Positions 44,419 through 56,582 of a DNA stretch of 64,000 nt are shown here, in pieces (positions within the stretch are counted from its first letter, which is position 1; the number at the start of each line of letters is the position of its first letter). Under the pieces are notes generated by a model. It saw only the letters and a list, made by a program, of their open reading frames with translations, was not told the DNA's origin and ran no database searches. The translations under genes and the position numbers were made by a program. The stretch is from Palsa-883 sp963826975 (GTDB lineage Bacteria; Pseudomonadota; Alphaproteobacteria; Acetobacterales; Acetobacteraceae), in the NCBI GenBank assembly GCA_963826975.1, contig CAWGZJ010000011.1, positions 806,001-870,000 on the forward strand. Reading direction: 5' to 3'.

Positions 44419-45606
44419 ATGCAAAGCACCGGAACCACAGCACCGCCATCCACATTGCGCGAGCAGCGCTGGAGCCAGGCGGCGGCCATGGCGTCGCTCA
44501 CCGTGTTCGGCCTCAGCGTCGGCCAGGGCACGCCACTGATGTCCCTGTTGCTGGAGGTGCACGGTACCGACGTTACGCTCAACGGGCTGAATGCCGGTGC
44601 CGCGTTCATTGGGGTCATCGTCGGACCGATGCTGGCACCGCGCTGCGTCGCGGCGCTGGGAATTCGTAACTTCCTGCTGGTGTGTTTCAGTGCCGATGTC
44701 GTTCTCACGCTGTCGCTGAAGCTGTTCGACAGCGTCGCGGCGTGGTTCGTGCTGCGCATGCTGCTCGGCCTTGTAGGGTCCAGCATCTTCACGTCGGGAG
44801 AAGCCTGGATCAATGCCCTGATCGGTGACAGGGGCCGCGGCCGGATCATCGGGATCTATGCAGCCGCATTGTCGGCAGGGTTCGGCATAGGGCCGCTGCT
44901 GCTGTCCGCCACAGGCGTCCGGGGCTGGTCGCCCTTCGTCGTCAACGCCGCGATCACCGCGTCGGCGATGCTGCCGCTGATCGGCGTTGGTAACGTCTCG
45001 CGCGCATTCGGCCGCGAGCGCGGCGCCAGTCCGCTGACAATGTTTGCCCGGGCTCCGGTCATTCTGGGTGCCGTGGCAATCTTCGGCCTGTTTGAGACTG
45101 CGCTGATGGCCTTGCTGCCGATTTGGGGTGTGCGGGTCGGACTGACCGACCGGACGGCGGCGGCGACGCTGTCGGCGGTCTATATCGGCTCGATCGCGCT
45201 ACAGATGCCGATCGGCTGGCTATCCGACCGGTTATCCCGGATCGTGGCGCTGCGGTTGTGCGGCGTGGTCGGGCTGACGGGCGCGCTGTTGGTAGTGAAC
45301 CTGGTCATGCCACTGCCGGTGCTGCTCTGCCTGCTGTTCGTCTGGGGTGGCATTGCGTCGGGGATCTATCCCGTTGCGCTCAGCATGGCCGGGGATCGGT
45401 TCCGTGGCACGGAACTGGTCACCACCAATGCCGCCATGATCATCGCCTATGGGCTGGGCGGGTTGGCTGGACCCGCTCTGGCAGGCGTGGCGATGACCAT
45501 CTGGAATCCGCAAGGCCTGTTCTGGCTGTTTGCGCTGCTGTTCGCCTGTCTGCTGGCGACCGCGGGGCTTACAGCAGGTCGGCCACGGCCGATCGGTAGC
45601 GCGTGA
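44419..45606 (+). CDS. MFS transporter
   Basis: This is a 395-residue major facilitator transporter with about 12 membrane helices. The conserved inter-helix motifs include GIYAAALSAGFGIGPLL and, in the second half, IGWLSDRLSRIVALRLCG (the G-x3-D-R pattern). Between halves lies a short loop (RAFGRERGASPLTM). Substrate is unknown; such drug/sugar-type carriers export or import small molecules by proton antiport or symport. The start ATG 44419 is preferred over 44383. Its 3' end overlaps the convergent LLM gene by 38 bp. Confidence 0.87.
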   Translation: MQSTGTTAPPSTLREQRWSQAAAMASLTVFGLSVGQGTPLMSLLLEVHGTDVTLNGLNAGAAFIGVIVGPMLAPRCVAALGIRNFLLVCFSADVVLTLSLKLFDSVAAWFVLRMLLGLVGSSIFTSGEAWINALIGDRGRGRIIGIYAAALSAGFGIGPLLLSATGVRGWSPFVVNAAITASAMLPLIGVGNVSRAFGRERGASPLTMFARAPVILGAVAIFGLFETALMALLPIWGVRVGLTDRTAAATLSAVYIGSIALQMPIGWLSDRLSRIVALRLCGVVGLTGALLVVNLVMPLPVLLCLLFVWGGIASGIYPVALSMAGDRFRGTELVTTNAAMIIAYGLGGLAGPALAGVAMTIWNPQGLFWLFALLFACLLATAGLTAGRPRPIGSA

Positions 45607-46465
45607 TCGCCGCAAGATGATCAGCGGGTCCACGGCCGTCGATGCGCTTGTGGTGGTTGCTGGCGTAGGTGGTGTGCGCGGTCACATGGGTGACGCCGGC
45701 CTGCTTCCAGAACGCGATCTCTCCGCGCCAGTCATCTTCGGTGCCGGCGCCTGGCGAGACCCAGACTTCCAGGCCAACGTCTGCAGGATTGCGACCGGCT
45801 TCCAGCGTGAGCCTGCGCAGCTTCTCGAACGCCGCTAGCGCCGCGTCACCCACCGGATAGGCCAGCGGCATGAAGCCATCGCCATATTTCGCCGCACGGC
45901 GGAATGTCGCCTCGGCGTGGCCGCCGAACCAGATTGGCACGCGGCCGGATGCGGGGCGCGGATTGATGCCGGCATCGTCTATGCGGTGAAACTCGCCTGC
46001 GAAGTTGACATGCGGGTTCGCCCATAGCGCCTGCATGACCTGAACCTGTTCCTCGGACCGCCGGCCGCGGTTGTGGAAATTCTCGTTGAGGCCGATGAAC
46101 TCGACCTCGTTCCAGCCGACGCCGATGCCGAGCCGGAAGCGGCCGCCGGACAGTCGGTCCAGGGAGGCCGCCTGCTTTGCGACCAGCACGGCCTGGCGCT
46201 GCGCCAGGATCAGCACACCTGCGGCGAAGCCAATACGCTCGGTACAGCCGGCCAGGAAGCCGAACAGCACGAATGGATCATGATAGGCATTGACGGTGGT
46301 TCCGACGCGACGCCCGCCTTGGTCCGTCGATGGGTTGGCGCCCAGCACGTGGTCGGGCGCGACCAGGTGGGTGTAGCCGAGTTGCTCCGCGGCCTGCGCG
46401 TAGTCGCGCAGCACCGCCGGGCCGGTGCCGATGTCGGCCACCGGGATTGAGGCTCCGAGCTGCAT
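45569..46465 (-). CDS. LLM class F420-dependent-like oxidoreductase
   Basis: This 298-residue luciferase-like TIM barrel starts MQLGASIPVADIGTGP and includes GYTHLVAPDHVLGANP, RIGFAAGVLILAQRQAVLVA, KQAASLDRLSGGRFRLGIG and VGWNEVEFIGL, typical of the F420-type branch. Cofactor could be FMN or F420. GGGGGC precedes ATG 46465. It is convergent with the MFS gene with a 38-bp coding overlap. Confidence 0.9.
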   Translation of the reverse strand: MQLGASIPVADIGTGPAVLRDYAQAAEQLGYTHLVAPDHVLGANPSTDQGGRRVGTTVNAYHDPFVLFGFLAGCTERIGFAAGVLILAQRQAVLVAKQAASLDRLSGGRFRLGIGVGWNEVEFIGLNENFHNRGRRSEEQVQVMQALWANPHVNFAGEFHRIDDAGINPRPASGRVPIWFGGHAEATFRRAAKYGDGFMPLAYPVGDAALAAFEKLRRLTLEAGRNPADVGLEVWVSPGAGTEDDWRGEIAFWKQAGVTHVTAHTTYASNHHKRIDGRGPADHLAAITRYRSAVADLL

Positions 46466-46841
46466 GGGTTGCCCCCTACTGTGTGATGAGCGGGACGGTA
46501 ACCGGAATTTGTGGGCCGGCACATGGGAGGGGCGGTCGCGTGGCCCGGCCGCCATGGCGGACCCTGTGGGACGGCCACGAGGCGGGGGAGTCGGGCGGCG
46601 ATGGAACGCGCGGCTGCGGGGTGAAACGATTGTAGGGTCGCATGATGGGATTTACGCGTTTGATGTACCTGAAAGAACGATCCACCACGAAGACACGAAG
46701 ACCACGAAGCAGGAAATCAATAGCGCTTCGCGCGGAACGCTATTGTTCGTGTTTCTTCGCGATCTTCGTCTCTTCGTGGTTAATGCTTTGTTCTTGCTTA
46801 TGTACGATTCGATACAAGAACGGCTGTGCTGAGCCCCACCG
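46466..46841. other. Intergenic region with hairpin E
   Basis: This 376-bp spacer upstream of the LLM gene and downstream of leuB holds word-repeat hairpin E (46682-46782). No other gene or clear promoter was seen. Confidence 0.5.
46682..46782. repeat. Word-repeat hairpin E (CACGAAGACACGAAG type)
   Basis: The left arm CCACCACGAAGACACGAAGA is followed by CCACGAAGCAGG. The right arm CTTCGCGATCTTCGTCTCTT is followed by CGTGGTTA. The core contains TAGCGCTTCGCGCGGAACGC, itself a small stem. The element lies between leuB and the LLM gene. Confidence 0.75.
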
Positions 46842-47951
<1,110 letters not shown>

Positions 47952-48009
47952 TGCTTGGTTCCTGTGTGCGGCCTGTGGGGTGGGCCAGTGGGGTGGGCGC
48001 GTGTCGGTG

Positions 48010-48633
48010 TCAGACGCCGGTGGTGCTGGGCATCCAGGGCTGCGCCTGGCGCTGCGTGGTCTCGTAGCTGTCGATCTTCGGGCGGTGCTGCATGGTTTGA
48101 CCGATGTCGTCCAGGCCGTTCAGCAACGAATGCTTGCGGAATGGATCGACATCGAAGTGGATTTCGTCGCCGTTCGGGCGGACGACGACCTGGCGGGCGA
48201 GATCGATGGTGATGCGCGCGTTGCCGCCGAGCTTGGCGTCGTCCATGAGTTGATCGCAGATCTCGCGCGGCAGGCGGATCGGCAGGATGCCGTTCTTGAA
48301 GCTGTTGTTGTAGAAGATGTCGCCGAAGCTCGGCGCGATCACGCAACGGATGCCGAAGTCGAGCAGCGCCCAGGGGGCGTGCTCGCGCGAGCTGCCGCAG
48401 CCGAAGTTTTCGTGCGCGATGAGGACTTCGGATTTGCGGTATGGGTCCTGGTTCAGGATGAACTCGGGGCGTTCGTTGCCGTCGGCGTCGAACCGCAGCG
48501 TGTCGAACAGATGGATGCCGAGGCCGGAGCGCTTGATCGTTTTGAGGAAGCGCGCGGGGATGACCTTGTCGGTGTCGATGTTGGCCATCGGCAGTGGTGC
48601 GGCGACGGCGGTCAGGGTGGTGAAGGGGTCCAT
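48010..48633 (-). CDS. leuD: 3-isopropylmalate dehydratase small subunit
   Basis: LeuD is the swivel-domain partner of LeuC in the isomerase that turns 2- into 3-isopropylmalate. The 207-residue product has NIDTDKVIPARFLKTIKRSG and NFGCGSSREHAPWALLDFGI, the substrate-binding motif, and FGDIFYNNSFKNGILPI. It lies 58 bp upstream of leuB on the same strand. A plus-strand GIY-YIG gene separates it from leuC. Confidence 0.97.
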   Translation of the reverse strand: MDPFTTLTAVAAPLPMANIDTDKVIPARFLKTIKRSGLGIHLFDTLRFDADGNERPEFILNQDPYRKSEVLIAHENFGCGSSREHAPWALLDFGIRCVIAPSFGDIFYNNSFKNGILPIRLPREICDQLMDDAKLGGNARITIDLARQVVVRPNGDEIHFDVDPFRKHSLLNGLDDIGQTMQHRPKIDSYETTQRQAQPWMPSTTGV

Positions 48634-48651
48634 TGGGATTCTCCGCGGTTC

Positions 48652-48687
48652 CCGTCATGCCGGGCGAAGGCCCGGCATCCACGACTT
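48652..48687. repeat. GTCGTGGAT...ATGACG palindromic repeat, copy 4
   Basis: This copy is in reverse orientation: CGTCATGCCGGGCGAAGGCC, then CGGCATCCACGACT. It lies between leuD and the GIY-YIG gene. Confidence 0.75.
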
Positions 48688-48716
48688 GTTAGCCATCCGG
48701 CGGCACAATGGGCGCC

Positions 48717-49001
48717 ATGAGAGGCGGCTGGGTCTACATCATGACCAATCGACCGAACGGGGCGCTGTATGTCGGCGTCACGAATGATGTCGCGCGGCGG
48801 GCGTACGAGCATCGGACTGGGGAAAGTGGATTCACACAGCGCTACCGGCTGCACATGGTGGTCTACGTCGAGTGGCATGACGAAATCTTGCCGGCGATCC
48901 AGCGGGAGAAGAACATCAAGGAATGGCCGCGAGCGTGGAAGATTTGGCTGATACGCGGGCTGAATCCGGATTGGCGGGATTTGTATGACGAACTGATGTG
49001 A
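48717..49001 (+). CDS. GIY-YIG nuclease family protein
   Basis: This is a small protein of the UPF0213/YhbQ-like single-domain type. The GIY-YIG core is VYIMTNRPNGALYVGVTND with the paired Tyr residues, then RRAYEHRTG and the C-terminal REKNIKEWPRAWKIWLIRGL. Single-domain proteins of this type have metal-dependent nuclease folds but unclear roles. It is encoded on the plus strand between leuD and leuC and is flanked on both sides by REP-type palindromes. Two starts (48708 and 48717) are possible; 48717 fits the family better. Confidence 0.87.
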   Translation: MRGGWVYIMTNRPNGALYVGVTNDVARRAYEHRTGESGFTQRYRLHMVVYVEWHDEILPAIQREKNIKEWPRAWKIWLIRGLNPDWRDLYDELM

Positions 49002-49008
49002 CTGAGGC

Positions 49009-49205
49009 GTGGTTTGTGCCTGTTGGGTCGCGCGCAAGTCGTGGATGCCGGGCCTTCGCCCGGCATGACGTGGAGGGCGCGGTGTGCGTGGAGGGGGCGG
49101 TGTGCGTCGCGTGGTTTGTGCCTGCTGGGTCGCGCGCAAGTCGTGGATGCCGGGCCTTCGCCCGGCATGACGTGGAGGGCGTGGTGTGCGTGGAGGGGTC
49201 GGTGC
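49009..49205. repeat. Two tandem 102-bp units, each with a GTCGTGGAT palindrome
   Basis: The unit GCGTGGTTTGTGCCTGYTGG continues through CGCGCAAGTCGTGGATGCCG, GGCCTTCGCCCGGCATGACG and a TGGAGGGCG-rich tail. The palindrome core occurs at 49036 and again at 49138, exactly 102 bp apart. The array fills the space between the GIY-YIG gene and the leuC stop codon. Confidence 0.8.
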
Positions 49206-49213
49206 GCGCGCCG

Positions 49214-50635
<1,422 letters not shown>

Positions 50636-50667
50636 TTGTGGTTCTCCCCTGTCTGCGACTGGGATTT

Positions 50668-51132
50668 TTACTCTGGCGTTTGGTCTGGCGTGTGCTCTGG
50701 CGCGGGCGCGTCGGCGCTGGCCACAATGGGACTTGCCATCGAGCTTGCGGTGGCGCCCTTGATGGTCGTGGTGCTGCGGGCCTTCTCGGCGATGCGGGCG
50801 GATTTGCCGGAGCGGCCGCGCAGGTAATACAGCTTGGCGCGACGCACATCGCCGCGGCGGATCACGGCGATCTCGGCGATGGTCGGGGAATACAGCGGGA
50901 AGACGCGCTCCACGCCCTCGCCGTAGCTGATCTTGCGCACGGTGAAGTTGCTGTTCAGGCCTTTGTTGGAGCGCGCGATGCACACGCCCTCGAACGCCTG
51001 GGTGCGGGTGCGCTCGCCTTCCACCACCTTGACGGCGACGCGCACCGTGTCGCCGGGGACGAAGGGCGGCACCGGGCGGGCGGCGAGGAGTTTTTCGACC
51101 TGCTCCGCCTCATAGCGTTGGATGATGTTCAT
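50668..51132 (-). CDS. rplS: 50S ribosomal protein L19
   Basis: L19 sits at the interface of the large and small ribosomal subunits. The 154-residue product starts MNIIQRYEAEQVEKLLAARP and contains FVPGDTVRVAVKVVEGERTR, AFEGVCIARSNKGLNSNFTV and the basic C-terminal KLYYLRGRSGKSARI. A 30-residue Ala/Pro-rich tail after the core is usual in alphaproteobacteria. AAGGA precedes the ATG, which overlaps the trmD stop codon. Confidence 0.97.
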   Translation of the reverse strand: MNIIQRYEAEQVEKLLAARPVPPFVPGDTVRVAVKVVEGERTRTQAFEGVCIARSNKGLNSNFTVRKISYGEGVERVFPLYSPTIAEIAVIRRGDVRRAKLYYLRGRSGKSARIAEKARSTTTIKGATASSMASPIVASADAPAPEHTPDQTPE

Positions 51133-51902
51133 CGAAGTGTCCTTTTCATGCGATCCATTAGGGCGCGGGGGCGCGGGCTGGCAACCGGCGCCGGCGGTGT
51201 GGCTGAGGCGTGCCGCGCCCACAGGTCGGGGCGGCGGGCGCGGGTGATGCGCTCGGCTTCGGCGCGGCGCCAGGCGGCGACGGCGGCGTGGTGGCCGGAG
51301 AGCAGGACCTCGGGCACGGCGCGGCCCTGCCAGTCGGCGGGGCGGGTGTAGTGCGGGTATTCCAGCAGGCCGGCGGCGAAGCTTTCTTCGGTGGCGCTGT
51401 CGGCCGCGCCCATGACGCCGGGCAGCAGGCGGACGCAGGCGTCCAGCACGACCAGGGCGGGGAGTTCGCCGCCGGACAGCACGTAGTCGCCGATGCTGAT
51501 CTCCTGCATGGCGCGGGCGTCGATGACGCGCTGGTCGATGCCCTCGTAGCGGCCGCATAGCAGGATCGCGCCGGGGCCGGCGGCCAGGCGGGCGGCGTCG
51601 GCTTGGGTGAAGGGGCGGCCGCGGGGGGTTAGGCAGAGTAGGGGGCGGTCGTCGGTGCCCGCGGGATCAGGACCGAGGCGATGGCGGCATCGAGGACGTC
51701 GGGGCGCAGCACCATGCCGGCGCCGCCGCCGAACGGCGTGTCGTCGACGGTGCGATGCCGGTCGGTGGCGAAGTCGCGGATGTTGACTGGTGTCGAGGGA
51801 CCAGAGGCCGCGAGGTCAGGGCACGGCCGGCGAGGCGACAGGCCGAGCGGGCCGGGGAACAGCGTCGGGGAACAGGGTCAGGACGGTGGCGCGCCAGGTC
51901 AT
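51129..51902 (-). CDS. trmD: tRNA (guanine-N1)-methyltransferase, multiple frameshifts
   Basis: TrmD methylates G37 of tRNAs to prevent frameshifting during translation, and is essential. The N-terminus TWRATVLTLFPD starts at ATG 51902. DTPFGGGAGMVLRPDVLDAA, GRPFTQADAARLA and LCGRYEGIDQRVIDARA appear in successive frames. The C-terminal 126 residues from MQEISIGDYVLSGGELPALV are uninterrupted. At least four single-base insertions or deletions lie between 51650 and 51890, for example an extra T and an extra C near 51840-51880. The encoded protein is probably intact. Confidence 0.9.
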
Positions 51903-51966
51903 GACTGGGCGCTTGTCGCGTTGCGGGGTCGTTGGCGCGAGCTTGAGTTCGTCGGTCTGCGCCGGC

Positions 51967-52002
51967 AAGTCGTGGATGGCCGGGCCGAGCCTCGGCCATG
52001 AC
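51967..52002. repeat. GTCGTGGAT...ATGACG palindromic repeat, copy 7
   Basis: AAGTCGTGGATGGCCGGGCC is followed by GAGCCTCGGCCATGACG. It lies in the short gap between rimM and trmD, inside the ribosomal/tRNA operon. Confidence 0.65.
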
Positions 52003-52034
52003 GTTGACGAGGGTCGAGGCCGGCGCTTCCAGTC

Positions 52035-52541
52035 TCACTCCGGCGCGAGGTGATGATCACCTTGCCGCCCGCGATATCGACCTCGGGGACCGCGGCGCGG
52101 GTGAACGGGAGATCAGCGGGGTGGGCGTCCCGCGCGATCTCCAGGCTGGCGCCGGCGCCGTAGTCGTGCACCGCGACGACCCGGCCGAGCACTTCGCCTG
52201 TGCCGCATCAACCGCCGTCAGGCCGATCAGGTCGGCGAGGTAGAACTCGTCGTCGTCCGGCGCGGGCAGGCGCGCGCGCTCGATGTACAGGCGGGTGTTG
52301 GTCAGCCGCGCCGCGGCGTCGCGGTCGGTGACGCGTGACCGGCTGGCCGTCGCGCAGTTCGGTCGACCTCGGCGATGCCGTCGCCGCGCCAGGCCAGCGT
52401 GAAGCGCCGGCCCTTGTCGTCGGACAGGGGGCCGTAGGCGGCCAGCGCCGCCGGGTCGGCGGTGTGGCTGGTCACGTGCACCAGGCCGCGCACGCCGTGC
52501 GGCCGGCCGATCACGCCCAACAGGATGCGTTTCTCCGGCAT
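52035..52541 (-). CDS. rimM: Ribosome maturation factor RimM, multiple frameshifts
   Basis: RimM helps assemble the 30S head and binds S19. ATG 52541 begins PEKRILLGVIGRPHGVRGLV, the RimM N-terminal domain. The PRC-barrel half (FYLADLIGLTAV, then VLGRVVAVHDYGAGASLEIA and VPEVDIAGGKVIIT) is found in other frames further along. At least three single-base indels (near 52365, 52335 and 52205) interrupt it, and the exact stop near 52035 is uncertain. Order and spacing between rpsP and trmD fit the standard operon. Confidence 0.85.
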
Positions 52542-52547
52542 CGGTTG

Positions 52548-52904
52548 CTAAGGCGTTGGTCGCTCACGCCGGGGCCGCGCGACGGCCTTGGCGCGCTCCT
52601 GCGCCTTCTTCTTCGGCGCGGACTTGAGCGGCTGCTCGCGATACGCCGGCATCGGCGCCAGCCCGGCCTTGCCGAGGAACCGCGCCACGCGGTCGGTCGG
52701 CAGCGCGCCCTGGCCCATCCAATGCTGGATGCGGGCGTCGACCAGGCGGACGCGGTCGGCGTGCTCGGCGGGCAGCATCGGGTTGTAGCTGCCCAGCTTC
52801 TCGATGAAGCGGCCGTCGCGCGGGCTGCGGCTGTCGGCGACCACGATGTGGTAGTACGGCCGCTTCTTGGCGCCCGCGCGGGCGAGGCGAATCTTCAGAC
52901 CCAT
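52548..52904 (-). CDS. rpsP: 30S ribosomal protein S16
   Basis: S16 is an early-binding protein of the 30S subunit. From ATG 52904 the 118-residue product starts MGLKIRLARAGAKKRPYYHI and continues VVADSRSPRDGRFIEKLGSY, both diagnostic. A basic C-terminal tail (KKKAQERAKAVARPRRE) follows, as in other alphaproteobacteria. The frame is intact, unlike both neighbours. It lies 6 bp upstream of rimM and downstream of ffh. Confidence 0.97.
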   Translation of the reverse strand: MGLKIRLARAGAKKRPYYHIVVADSRSPRDGRFIEKLGSYNPMLPAEHADRVRLVDARIQHWMGQGALPTDRVARFLGKAGLAPMPAYREQPLKSAPKKKAQERAKAVARPRRERPTP

Positions 52905-52980
52905 AGATCGGTTTCTCCTGTTGGAAGTCGGGTTGGTTGTGGCGGCCTGCGCCGCCGGGTTGGTCGGGGCGTTTCGCTGG

Positions 52981-54405
<1,425 letters not shown>

Positions 54406-54826
54406 GCGGGACCTTGCTCGGTGCGGCACTCCAAAACGAGAAACACGCCGCTGCGCGAACCCTCGCGGAGCGGCGGAGCCCCCGCGTCGGGCGGGGACCG
54501 GGTGGTGGGTGGACCCGGATGCGGCGGGTTATGGGCGGGGGAGGGGGTGGACGTCAAGCGCGGTGAGTGGTCGCGGTCTCGCGGAACACCTTGGCGGTTC
54601 CGGCGGCGCTCAACGCCGCGACCTGCGCCGCACGGTTTGCCCGTCCGTCGATACCCTTGTGTAACCGTAGATCATGTCGCCATTATGCAGTGGAGTTCCG
54701 CAGGAGAAAGGCCCCGGCTTTTCGATGGCGAGTGTGGCTGCGAAATTCTTAAATCAAACGCGGTTCCGCCCGCCTTGGCAGACCGGGCCTGATAGACTGG
54801 GATGGCTGGAACTTTGGAGCAGGGTG
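54406..54826. other. Intergenic region upstream of ffh
   Basis: This 420-bp spacer separates ffh (minus) from a small monooxygenase gene (plus). It has GC-rich stretches (54480-54560) and no supported ORF. It should contain promoters for both genes, but I see no clear consensus. Confidence 0.4.
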
Positions 54827-55117
54827 ATGGAGATCGTGATCTTCGGACGCTTCCGGGCAAAGGAGGGACGCGAGGCCGAGGTGGAGGCCGTGCTGCGCGC
54901 GGTGCAGGCGCCAACACGCGCCGAGCCGGGATGTCTGGAGCTTCATCTCTACCGCTCCGTGAAGGATCCGCGGCTCTATCACGTGCATTCGCGCTGGCGC
55001 GACATGGCCTCGTTCGAACACCACGCGGAGCTGCCCCACACGCTCCGCATGCTCGAACGCGTCGAACCGCTGCTCGACCACCCGCCAGACGTTACGCGCT
55101 CGGTCCTGGTGTCGTGA
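54827..55117 (+). CDS. Antibiotic biosynthesis monooxygenase (ABM) domain protein
   Basis: The 96-residue protein has the dimeric ferredoxin-like ABM fold: IVIFGRFRAKEGREAEVEAV at the N-terminus, PGCLELHLYRSVKDPRLYHV in the middle and HHAELPHTLRMLERVEPLLD near the end. Such proteins are small cofactor-free monooxygenases or simply small stress proteins related to YgiN. The start ATG 54827 follows GGAGCAGGG. The frame extends upstream to 54674 without conservation. The GNAT gene follows on the same strand. Confidence 0.87.
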   Translation: MEIVIFGRFRAKEGREAEVEAVLRAVQAPTRAEPGCLELHLYRSVKDPRLYHVHSRWRDMASFEHHAELPHTLRMLERVEPLLDHPPDVTRSVLVS

Positions 55118-55216
55118 CAGGCGAAACCATGCAAGAGGTCGTTGAAAGGACGTCCGGGCGCGTTGACCTTGCGGACAACAGTGGGGCAGTCGAAAGTCGG
55201 TCCAGCGGGGTTGAGC

Positions 55217-55615
55217 ATGATAGAGATCCGACGCTTTCGGTCAGAAGACCTCGATGCCGTTGTCGGGCTCTGCGGAGCCGAAGGATGGGACTCCTACGTC
55301 ACTGATCCTGAGCGTACCTGTCACGCCCTAAGTGCGGCAGGTGTAATTACCGTGGTCGCTGTGGAAGACGGGAATGTGTGGGGCTTTGCGCAACTGCTGA
55401 CCGATGGTGCGATCCGTGCATACCTGGCAAACGTTGTTGTTGCTGCAACCAAGCGAGGCGCTGGCATTGGCAGACAGCTCATCGAGGAACTGTTCCGTCA
55501 GGTTAAGCCGGCTTACATCGACCTATTGTCCACCGAAGGTGCCACGTCATTTTACGATGCTTTGCCACACCGGAGACTAGCCGGTTACCGGATATATCAT
55601 CGATCTTCTGAGTGA
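55217..55615 (+). CDS. GNAT family N-acetyltransferase
   Basis: GNAT enzymes transfer acetyl groups from acetyl-CoA to amines. The 132-residue product starts MIEIRRFRSEDLDAVVGLCG. The acetyl-CoA loop is ANVVVAATKRGAGIGRQLIE, with the R/Q-x2-G-x-G/A pattern in KRGAGIG. The C-terminal FYDALPHRRLAGYRIYHR fits the fold. The substrate is unknown. It sits 99 bp after the ABM gene. Confidence 0.87.
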   Translation: MIEIRRFRSEDLDAVVGLCGAEGWDSYVTDPERTCHALSAAGVITVVAVEDGNVWGFAQLLTDGAIRAYLANVVVAATKRGAGIGRQLIEELFRQVKPAYIDLLSTEGATSFYDALPHRRLAGYRIYHRSSE

Positions 55616-55767
55616 TACAGCCGACTTTGACTAAGCCCGCCTCGTTTCTCGTCGATCACTTGCTGCGAAACTCTTGAATTTGGCAGGACCCGAGTGCCAA
55701 ACGCGGTCGTTCTCTGTTCGCGGGACGACGACCGCCGAATGATTTCCGAAAATCACCTTTGCCATGA

Positions 55768-56251
55768 TCACTCCGTTTTAGAGCGGGCGCTCTCAATGGG
55801 ATAGGGGTCCTGCAGAACGGCGGAGCCGGTCTCCAGCAGGGACTTGAGGTTGGAGATGATCTTCGGCCAGCCGGCGGACACCGCTGCGATCAATTTCGAG
55901 GGTTCGCGCTCGATGGTGTGGGTGATGGAGAGCTTGACCGCCGTTCCACTGGGTTCCAGTTCGATCGTGCATTGCGATGGTCCTTCGGCCCTGAGCTCCG
56001 GCTTGTTCTGGTGCTGCCAGCGGATCACCAGGCGCCGTGGCGGGTCGGCCTCGACGATCTCACCGGCGTCGAAGATCTGACCGTCGCCGGACACCAACTT
56101 CCACGAGGATCCCGCCGTCCACTGGCTTTCGCAGTGCATGCCGAACCAGTACCTGCTTCATGAACTCTGAAGTTGTGAGAGCCTCCCATAATTTGTCCGG
56201 TGTCGTTCGAATGTAAGTCACGTAGACGAAGCTGCTCTTACCGTTGGCCAT
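55768..56251 (-). CDS. SRPBCC (AHSA1-like) domain protein, frameshifted
   Basis: AHSA1/START-type proteins bind hydrophobic ligands. From ATG 56251 the start is ANGKSSFVYVTYIRTTPDKL, then WEALTTSEFMKQ. One extra G near 56153 breaks the frame; the continuation YWFGMHCESQWTAGSSWKLV lies in the next frame and runs to TGA 55768. After correction the protein is about 160 residues. It overlaps the end of the ArsR gene by 14 bp, the standard ArsR-SRPBCC pair in which the regulator controls the partner gene. Confidence 0.85.
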
Positions 56252-56567
56252 TGTTTTCCCCTTCAAGCTTGCGTTTGAGAGTCGAGAGGGCGTCGAGGCG
56301 AGGCGCCTCGAACTTGCTGATCCAGCGCTCGGCTATGTCGTTGATCGGGACGGGATTGATGAAATGAAGCTTCTCGCGGCCCCTCCACTGGGTAGCGACG
56401 AGATTGGCCTGCTCCAGAATCGCAAGATGCTTTGCGACTGCCTGGCGGCTCATTTCCATGTTCTGACATAGATCACCCAAGGTCTGACCGTTGTTGGCGT
56501 GGAGCCGGTCAAGCAATCGCCTTCTGCTTGCGTCCGCCAGCGCCCGGAACACACTGCCTTCGTCCAT
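56238..56567 (-). CDS. ArsR family transcriptional regulator
   Basis: The 109-residue protein is a winged-helix ArsR-type repressor: VFRALADASRRRLLDRLHAN, LGDLCQNMEMSRQAVAKHLA and ILEQANLVATQWRGREKLHF. Metal-binding cysteines of true ArsR proteins are absent, as in the subgroup paired with SRPBCC genes. ATG 56567 is used; a TTG at 56582 is also in frame. The start codon directly adjoins an inverted repeat, probably its own operator. The SRPBCC gene overlaps the 3' end. Confidence 0.9.
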   Translation of the reverse strand: MDEGSVFRALADASRRRLLDRLHANNGQTLGDLCQNMEMSRQAVAKHLAILEQANLVATQWRGREKLHFINPVPINDIAERWISKFEAPRLDALSTLKRKLEGENNGQR

Positions 56568-56582
56568 TGCATAAATATGCAA
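56567..56582 (-). promoter_or_regulatory. ArsR operator-like palindrome at the start codon
   Basis: TTGCATA and TATGCAA are perfect inverted arms with a 2-bp AA spacer. The site ends at the first base of the ArsR start codon. ArsR-type repressors bind such sites, and this position would block transcription or initiation of the ArsR-SRPBCC operon. No Shine-Dalgarno sequence is visible, so the message may be leaderless. Confidence 0.6.
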
